DNA from: Microbispora oryzae
Lineage (GTDB): Bacteria > Actinomycetota > Actinomycetes > Streptosporangiales > Streptosporangiaceae
Direction of reading: 5' to 3'
DNA: 64,000 bases
NCBI RefSeq assembly: GCF_017896165.1
Contig: NZ_JAFCNB010000016.1
Span: 1-64,000 of the forward strand
The position numbers were made by a program, and so were the translations under genes. Under the pieces are notes generated by a model, which was not told the origin of the DNA, ran no database searches, and saw only the letters and a list, made by a program, of their open reading frames with translations. Every line of letters starts with the position of its first letter. Within the stretch, counting starts at the first letter, position 1. This document shows, piece after piece, positions 58,835 through 64,000 of the stretch.

Positions 58835-58873
58835 GTCGTCTTCCTGCCGGAACGCTGTCGTCTTCCTGTCGGA
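58835..58873 (+). promoter_or_regulatory. Two direct repeats upstream of the AraC-type gene
   Basis: GTCGTCTTCCTGCCGGA (58835-58851) and GTCGTCTTCCTGTCGGA (58857-58873) differ at one base and start 22 bp apart, two helical turns. AraC-family proteins bind such direct repeats; the gene start is at 58896. Confidence 0.65.
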
Positions 58874-58895
58874 GGCATGCCCTAGTCTCCAGGGC

Positions 58896-59474
58896 GTGAG
58901 CAGCACAACGCGCACCGTGACCTTGCACCTGCTTCCGCACGTCCGGCGGGCGCGCGACCACATCGACCGCCACTACGCGGCCAAGCTCGACCTCGACCGG
59001 CTGGCCCGGGTGGCCGGGATCTCCAAATATCACTTCGTGCGCAGCTTCGAGGCGGCGTACGGGGAGACGCCGATCCGCTACCTGACCCGGCGTCGCATCG
59101 AGCGTGCCCAGGATCTGCTGCGCTCCGCCAACCTGACGGTGACCGAGATCTGCGTCATGGTCGGGTTCGCCAGCCTCGGGTCGTTCTCGTCCCGGTTCAA
59201 GGAACTGGTGGGAGAGAGCCCCACCGCCTATCGCGACCGGTGGGCCGCCGCGGGCGGGGCCCACGTCCCCGGCTGTTATCTGTTCATGCGCGGCGGCGTC
59301 GACCCCGCCGGCACGACGGGGCGCACGACTGGGATCAGCGGGTCCGGCCGGTCCGGGGGGACACAGGAGCGGGTCCGGCGGGACGCGCTCCGGGACGGGT
59401 CCCGGCTCGCGCCTCCGGCCGGTGGCGAGAGCCGCGCAATTTCCAGGAAGCGCCCCCTGACCAGCGCGAACTAG
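58896..59474 (+). CDS. AraC-family transcriptional regulator
   Basis: 192 residues from GTG 58896. The AraC double HTH occupies residues about 12-115: RARDHIDRHYAAKLDLDRLARVAGISKYHFVRSFEAAYGETPIRYLTRRRIERAQDLL, then VTEICVMVGFASLGSFSSRFKELVGESPTAYRDRW. There is no separate ligand domain, only an Arg/Gly-rich tail. The following VOC gene begins 10 bp after its stop, so it probably regulates that gene and itself through the upstream repeats. Confidence 0.9.
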   Translation: MSSTTRTVTLHLLPHVRRARDHIDRHYAAKLDLDRLARVAGISKYHFVRSFEAAYGETPIRYLTRRRIERAQDLLRSANLTVTEICVMVGFASLGSFSSRFKELVGESPTAYRDRWAAAGGAHVPGCYLFMRGGVDPAGTTGRTTGISGSGRSGGTQERVRRDALRDGSRLAPPAGGESRAISRKRPLTSAN

Positions 59475-59484
59475 GGTGATAAGC

Positions 59485-59913
59485 GTGATTACCAACATTT
59501 CACTGGTCACCGTCTACTGCCTCGACCAGGACCGCGCGCGGGAGTTCTACGTCGACGTGCTCGGCTTCGTGCCGCGCGCCGACGTCACGATGGGTGAGGG
59601 CTTCCGATGGGTGACGGTCAGCCACCCGAACCAGCCCGAGATCGAAGTCACCCTGATGACGCCCGGCCCCCCGCTCAACCCCGAGGCCGCCGACTTCATC
59701 CGGCGGCAGCTCGAGAAGGGCGAGATGGGCGGCCTCGGGCTGCAGGTCGACGACTGCCGCAAGACATACGAGGAGCTGAAGGCCAAGGGCGTGACGTTCC
59801 TGCAGGAGCCGTCCGACCGGCCGTACGGCATCGAGGCGGTCATGCGCGACAACTCGGGCAACTGGCTCGTCCTCGTCGAGCCGAAGGAGTTCGACCCGGC
59901 GAACTTCGGCTGA
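59485..59913 (+). CDS. VOC-superfamily (glyoxalase-like) protein
   Basis: 142 residues from GTG 59485, with AGGGTGA just upstream; GTG 59476 is an in-frame alternative. One VOC repeat pair: ISLVTVYCLDQDRAREFYVDVLGF, VTVSHPNQPEIEVTLM, GGLGLQVDDCRKTYEEL, AVMRDNSGNWLVLVEP. The first metal position is Val/Tyr rather than His, but late Glu (LVEP) is kept. Often annotated as glyoxalase; real substrate unknown. Co-transcribed with the AraC-type gene. Confidence 0.87.
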   Translation: MITNISLVTVYCLDQDRAREFYVDVLGFVPRADVTMGEGFRWVTVSHPNQPEIEVTLMTPGPPLNPEAADFIRRQLEKGEMGGLGLQVDDCRKTYEELKAKGVTFLQEPSDRPYGIEAVMRDNSGNWLVLVEPKEFDPANFG

Positions 59914-60398
59914 GCCGCCGAAAACCCGCCGATGACGGTGCCCCCGCTGCGAGGGCGCTGGGGCGGCGCTGTGACTGACGGATTGACGGCGTGGGGGTGG
60001 GGCGGGAAACCGCAGGCTGCCGTGAAATTTTCATCCCGGCCCGCGGGTCCTGGCGACGCCCGCCCCGCGCGCCGGTCCGCACTCGTCCGGTGGGATGGGC
60101 GCCGGTCCGGCGGCGCGGGCCCACGACCAGGCATCATGCCGCGATGACGATGGTGAGGAGTGATTCAGGAAAGACCCGATCTCTCATGGGGTGTTTGTGG
60201 AGAATGCGCGGATTGGCCGCCGGTTCCGTGGGCCATTGACCCTATTGCTCCAACGTTCATAGCCTTTCGGTCATCTTGATCAGAGCCTCCTCGGTGCCGT
60301 GGGTCCCGCCGAAACCCTCGCGCTGGCAGGTCGCTGTCAGCGCGTGCTCGTGCCGATGTGAGGCCGTCCGAAACCCCCCTTTAGGACGGAGAACCGAG
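59914..60398. other. 485-bp region upstream of the GH95 gene
   Basis: No gene is visible. It contains the 3' flank of the VOC gene and the promoter of the fucosidase. GGATTGGCCGCCGGTTCCGTGGGCCATTGACC near 60210-60241 holds inverted GGCC-type elements; AAACCCCCCTTTAGGACGGAG precedes the start codon and supplies the ribosome site (GGACGGAG). No clear -35/-10. Confidence 0.45.
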
Positions 60399-63251
60399 AT
60401 GTCCGACTTCTCGCGAAGGCAAGTGCTGAAATACAGCGCGGCCGGAGCCGGAGCCGCGCTGTTGCCGCTTCAGTGGACGGCGGCCGCCCGGGCCGCGTCG
60501 GTCGCGCCCCCGGAGGTGCGCGCCGCGAACGATCTGGCGCTGTGGTACGACGCGAGCGCGGGCACGGACTGGCTGCGCGCGCTTCCGATCGGCAACGGGC
60601 GCCTCGGCGCCATGGTGTTCGGGAACGTCGACACCGAGCGTCTGCAGCTCAACGAGGACACCGTCTGGGGCGGCGGGCCGTACGACCAGAGCAACACGCG
60701 GGGCGCCGGGGCGCTGGCGCAGATCCGGCAGGCGGTCTTCCAGAACCAGTGGAGCCAGGCCCAGAGCCTGATCGACCAGAACATGCTGGGCAGCCCGGCG
60801 GGCCAGCTCGCCTACCAGACCGTCGGCAATCTGCGGCTCGCCATCGGCAACACCAGTGGCGTCTCGGAGTACACCCGCTTCCTCGACCTGACCACGGCCA
60901 CCACGACGGTCTCGTATCTGCAGAACGGCGTGCGGTACAGGCGTGAGACGCTCGCCAGCGCGCCGGATCAGGTCATCGCCATCCGGCTGACCGCCGACCG
61001 GGGCGGCTCCATCTCGTTCTCCGCGACGTTCGACAGCCCCCAGCGGACGACGCGCTCCAGCCCGGACAGCCGGACGGTGGCGCTCGACGGCGTCTCGGGC
61101 AACTTCGAGGGGAAGACCGGCTCGGTCAAGTTCCTGGCGCTGGCGCGGGCCATCGCCGACGGCGGCACGGTCAGCAGCTCCGGCGGCACGCTCCAGGTGT
61201 CCGGCGCCAACAGCGTGACGGTGCTGATCTCCATCGGCTCCAGCTACGTCAACTACCAGAACGTCGGGGGCGACTACCAGGGCATCGCGCGGGGTCACCT
61301 CGACGCCGCCACCGGCAGGACCTACGACGACCTGCGCAGCCGGCATGTGACCGACTACCAGAAGCTGTTCGGCCGCACGACACTCGACCTCGGCCGCACC
61401 TCGGCGGCGGACCAGCCGACCGACGTGCGGATCGCGCAGCACGCCAACACCAACGACCCGCAGTTCTCGGTGTTGCTGTTCCAGTTCGGCCGCTACCTGC
61501 TGATCTCCTCCTCGCGTCCGGGCAGCCAGCCGGCCAACCTGCAGGGCATCTGGAACGACTCGCTGGCCCCGGCGTGGGACTCGAAGTACACGCTCAACGC
61601 CAACCTGCCGATGAACTACTGGCCGACAGACACGACGAACCTGTCGGAGTGTTACGAGCCGGTGTTCCGGATGATCCAGGACCTCACGGTCACCGGCGGC
61701 CGAACGGCCCGCGTGCAGTACAACGCGGGCGGCTGGGTGACCCACCACAACACCGACGCATGGCGGGGCTCGTCGGTGGTCGACTTCGCCGCGGCGGGCA
61801 TGTGGCAGACCGGCGGCGCGTGGCTGTCGACCATGATCTGGGACCACTACCTCTTCACCGGCGACCTCGACTTCCTCCGGCAGTACTACCCCGCCATGAA
61901 GGGCTCCGCTCAGTTCTTCCTGGAAACGCTCGTCCAGGAGCCGAGCCTGGGGTATCTGGTGACGAACCCGTCGAACTCCCCCGAGCTGAACCACCATTCG
62001 GGCGTCAGCGTGTGCGCCGGCCCCACGATGGACAACCAGATCCTGCGTGACCTGTTCAACGGCTGCGCCAAGGCCAGCCAGGCGCTCGGCGTCGACGCCG
62101 ACTTCCGGACACAGGTGCTGGCCGCCCGCGACCGGCTGGCCCCGATGAAGGTCGGCTCGCGCGGCAACATCCAGGAGTGGCTGTACGACTGGGTGGAGAC
62201 CGAGCAGAACCACCGGCACATCTCCCACCTCTACGGTCTGCACCCGAGCAACCAGATCACCAAGCGCGGCACCCCGTCGCTTTACACCGCGGCCCGGCGG
62301 ACCCTGGAGCTCCGCGGCGACGACGGCACCGGCTGGTCGCTCGCCTGGAAGATCAACTACTGGGCCCGGATGGAGGAGGGCACGCGGGCGCACGACCTGA
62401 TCCGCCTCCTGGTGACGACCGCCCGGCTCGCGCCGAACATGTTCGACCTGCACCCGCCGTTCCAGATCGACGGCAACTTCGGCGCCACGTCCGGCATCGC
62501 GGAGATGCTGCTGCAGAGCCACAACGGCGAGCTGAACGTGCTGCCTGCGCTGCCGGCGGCCTGGGGGAGCGGGAAGGTGCAGGGCCTGCGCGGCCGCGGC
62601 GGCTACACCGTGGGCACCACCTGGAGCTCAGGCGCGGCCACCGAGATCCTCATCGCGTTCGACCGCGCCGGCACGGTCAACGTGCGCAACCGGATGTTCA
62701 CCGGGACCTATCAGGTGGTCGACGCCGACACCGGTGACGCCGTCACGGTCACCAAGCCGGAGAGCGACGTCATCGCGCTGACCGGCCAGGCCGGCCGTAC
62801 GTACCGCATGACGGGGACCGGCACGCCGCCGCCCGCCACGAGCTACGTGCGGATCGCCAACGTCAGCTCCGGCTTGGTCCTGGACAGCGGCGGCAACGTC
62901 GCCTCCGGGTCGAACCTCAAGCAGTGGAACTGGGACGGCAGCAACAACCTGCAGTGGCAGCTCGTCGACCTGGGCGGCGGCTGGTACCGCATCGTCAACC
63001 GGACCAACGGCATGGTCGCCGACAGCTGGGGCAACACCGCCAACGGCGCCGTCTGCCGCCAGTCGGCCTGGAACGGCGGCAACAACCAGCAGTGGCGCCT
63101 GAACAACACCGGCAACGGCCGCTACCAGATCATCAACCGTGGCACCGGCACCGCCCTCGACGGCATGGGCAGCACCACCGCCGGTTCCACCGTGGGCATG
63201 TGGACGCCCAACACCAACACCAACAACCTGTGGACCATCACGAACCTGTGA
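60399..63251 (+). CDS. Secreted GH95 alpha-L-fucosidase with ricin-type lectin domain
   Basis: 950 residues. A Tat signal ([22 protein letters not shown]) exports it folded. Residues about 45-815 are GH95: [14 protein letters not shown] at the start, catalytic-site asparagines N400 and N402 ([11 protein letters not shown]), general acid E593 ([10 protein letters not shown]) and D691 (FQIDGNFG), matching the 1,2-alpha-L-fucosidase site. Residues about 825-950 are a ricin B lectin with repeats ([33 protein letters not shown]). It should cleave fucosyl or L-galactosyl ends from plant or host glycans. Confidence 0.93.
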   Translation: MSDFSRRQVLKYSAAGAGAALLPLQWTAAARAASVAPPEVRAANDLALWYDASAGTDWLRALPIGNGRLGAMVFGNVDTERLQLNEDTVWGGGPYDQSNTRGAGALAQIRQAVFQNQWSQAQSLIDQNMLGSPAGQLAYQTVGNLRLAIGNTSGVSEYTRFLDLTTATTTVSYLQNGVRYRRETLASAPDQVIAIRLTADRGGSISFSATFDSPQRTTRSSPDSRTVALDGVSGNFEGKTGSVKFLALARAIADGGTVSSSGGTLQVSGANSVTVLISIGSSYVNYQNVGGDYQGIARGHLDAATGRTYDDLRSRHVTDYQKLFGRTTLDLGRTSAADQPTDVRIAQHANTNDPQFSVLLFQFGRYLLISSSRPGSQPANLQGIWNDSLAPAWDSKYTLNANLPMNYWPTDTTNLSECYEPVFRMIQDLTVTGGRTARVQYNAGGWVTHHNTDAWRGSSVVDFAAAGMWQTGGAWLSTMIWDHYLFTGDLDFLRQYYPAMKGSAQFFLETLVQEPSLGYLVTNPSNSPELNHHSGVSVCAGPTMDNQILRDLFNGCAKASQALGVDADFRTQVLAARDRLAPMKVGSRGNIQEWLYDWVETEQNHRHISHLYGLHPSNQITKRGTPSLYTAARRTLELRGDDGTGWSLAWKINYWARMEEGTRAHDLIRLLVTTARLAPNMFDLHPPFQIDGNFGATSGIAEMLLQSHNGELNVLPALPAAWGSGKVQGLRGRGGYTVGTTWSSGAATEILIAFDRAGTVNVRNRMFTGTYQVVDADTGDAVTVTKPESDVIALTGQAGRTYRMTGTGTPPPATSYVRIANVSSGLVLDSGGNVASGSNLKQWNWDGSNNLQWQLVDLGGGWYRIVNRTNGMVADSWGNTANGAVCRQSAWNGGNNQQWRLNNTGNGRYQIINRGTGTALDGMGSTTAGSTVGMWTPNTNTNNLWTITNL

Positions 63252-63287
63252 CGGACGGCCGGTGACCCGCCGGCCCGACCCGGGAGT

Positions 63288-63328
63288 GCCGGGCCCCGCC
63301 TCGGGGGATTCCGACGGCGGGGCCCGGC
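63288..63328. terminator. Convergent terminator between GH95 and GH3 genes
   Basis: Perfect 13-bp arms GCCGGGCCCCGCC / GGCGGGGCCCGGC around a 15-base loop, directly before the stop codon of the convergent GH3 gene. Confidence 0.8.
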
Positions 63329-64000
63329 TCAGTCCTGGACGTCCGCCGAGGTGACCGTCGCGCGCATGACCCGGTCGAAGCCGACGCGGCGGCGCGGCCC
63401 GGCCATGGTGACGACCGCGGTGTGGCGGATGTCCGCGCTCGAGGCGCCCACACGGAGCTCGACCCGGCCGGGGTCGACCTGACGGTGACCCGCGGCGCCG
63501 GTGTAGGAGGTCTGGTCGGCGTGCAGGGTGACGCTGACCCGGCGGCTCTGGCCGGGGAGCAGGTCGACGCGTGGCGCGGCCAGGAGCGTCTGGACCGGCC
63601 TGGCGACCTCGGCGACGGGGTCGTGCAGGTAGATCTGGACCACCTCGGAGACCGCGTGCGGGGCGGAGTTGCGCAGGGTGACGTGCACGTCGAAGGTGCC
63701 GTCGGTCGGCCACTCGCGCGTGGTGTCGGCGGTGACGACGGTCCACGCGGGCGGGGCGTAGGACAGGCCGTGGCCGAAGGGGAAAAGCGGGGTGGGGTCG
63801 ACGGAGCTGACCTCGTTCGGCCGGGCGAGCGGCGACGCCAGGTAGGTGGCCGGCTGCGTGCTGTCGGCGGGGAAGCTGACCGGCAGCCGTCCGGAGGGGT
63901 CGGCGCGGCCGGACAGGACGTCGGCCAGAGCGGCCGCGCCCTCCTCGCCGGGGAAGAACCCGCACACGATTGCGGCCAGGCGGCCGGACTGCCGGGACAG
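63329..64000 (-). CDS. GH3-family glycosidase, C-terminal part (5' end outside window)
   Basis: The frame is open to the window edge, giving 223 visible residues. GFFPGEEGAAALADVLSGRADPSGRLPVSFP is the GH3 C-terminal domain that completes the active site, and PLFPFGHGLSY is the classic GH3 FGHGLSYT motif. The last 115 residues form a fibronectin-III-like domain (VVTADTTREWPTDGTFDVHVTLRN, VSEVVQIYLHDP). It is a beta-glucosidase or beta-xylosidase type enzyme; the substrate needs the N-terminal half. Confidence 0.9.
   Translation of the reverse strand: MSRQSGRLAAIVCGFFPGEEGAAALADVLSGRADPSGRLPVSFPADSTQPATYLASPLARPNEVSSVDPTPLFPFGHGLSYAPPAWTVVTADTTREWPTDGTFDVHVTLRNSAPHAVSEVVQIYLHDPVAEVARPVQTLLAAPRVDLLPGQSRRVSVTLHADQTSYTGAAGHRQVDPGRVELRVGASSADIRHTAVVTMAGPRRRVGFDRVMRATVTSADVQD

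Overview
The window is high-GC DNA with GTG/ATG starts, Actinobacteria-type families, many NarL-type two-component pairs and large secreted hydrolases. It looks like the chromosome of a filamentous actinomycete, most likely of the Streptosporangiales (Nonomuraea/Microbispora-like). That placement is inferred from gene content, not from a marker gene.

Layout. 1-1.1 kb: the 3' end of a secreted glycoside hydrolase with a ricin-type lectin domain. 1.2-9 kb: a plastic zone with a complete IS3-type element, a perfect 40-bp palindrome, a PIN toxin pair, remnants of IS701-like and ISAs1-like transposases, a broken carboxymuconolactone decarboxylase gene, and two related tRNA-like repeats (3.36-3.51 and 8.80-8.94 kb) that bracket an SDR/regulator pair and two epoxide-hydrolase-like genes. 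9-31 kb: small regulator/enzyme modules (ArsR/MFS, HxlR/VOC/YCII, MerR with a HEAT-repeat partner, TetR/SnoaL, MerR/oxidoreductase, a toxin-antitoxin-like pair), three NarL-type histidine kinase/response regulator operons, two acyltransferase-3 membrane proteins, and several decayed genes.

32.4-42.9 kb is a compact, mostly overlapping operon that I read as an unassigned natural-product pathway. It encodes a free-standing condensation-domain protein, a single-chain tandem ATP-grasp ligase, an MFS exporter, a discrete carrier protein, an SDR, an AMP-forming ligase, a NeuD/PglD-type acyltransferase, a CmlS-like flavin halogenase and a small serine hydrolase, and it ends in a strong hairpin. The likely logic is that the ligase charges the carrier, the SDR and halogenase tailor the tethered acyl group, ATP-grasp enzymology builds an amide core, the condensation protein joins the two, and the MFS exports the product.

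43.5-47.2 kb (minus strand) is a second unusual operon: a 65-residue peptide with eight cysteines in its last 39 residues, a MauE/DoxX-type membrane protein, an S26 signal-peptidase-like protease, a membrane-anchored CPAC redoxin and an ABC exporter. This resembles a dedicated system for making, oxidising, cleaving and exporting a cysteine-rich peptide.

47.6-64 kb: a PIG-V-like membrane mannosyltransferase, two very large secreted S8-type proteins with a divergent LuxR-type regulator, YnfA, a tiny S1-domain protein, an AraC/VOC pair, a Tat-exported GH95 alpha-L-fucosidase with a ricin lectin domain, and the 3' end of a GH3 glycosidase.
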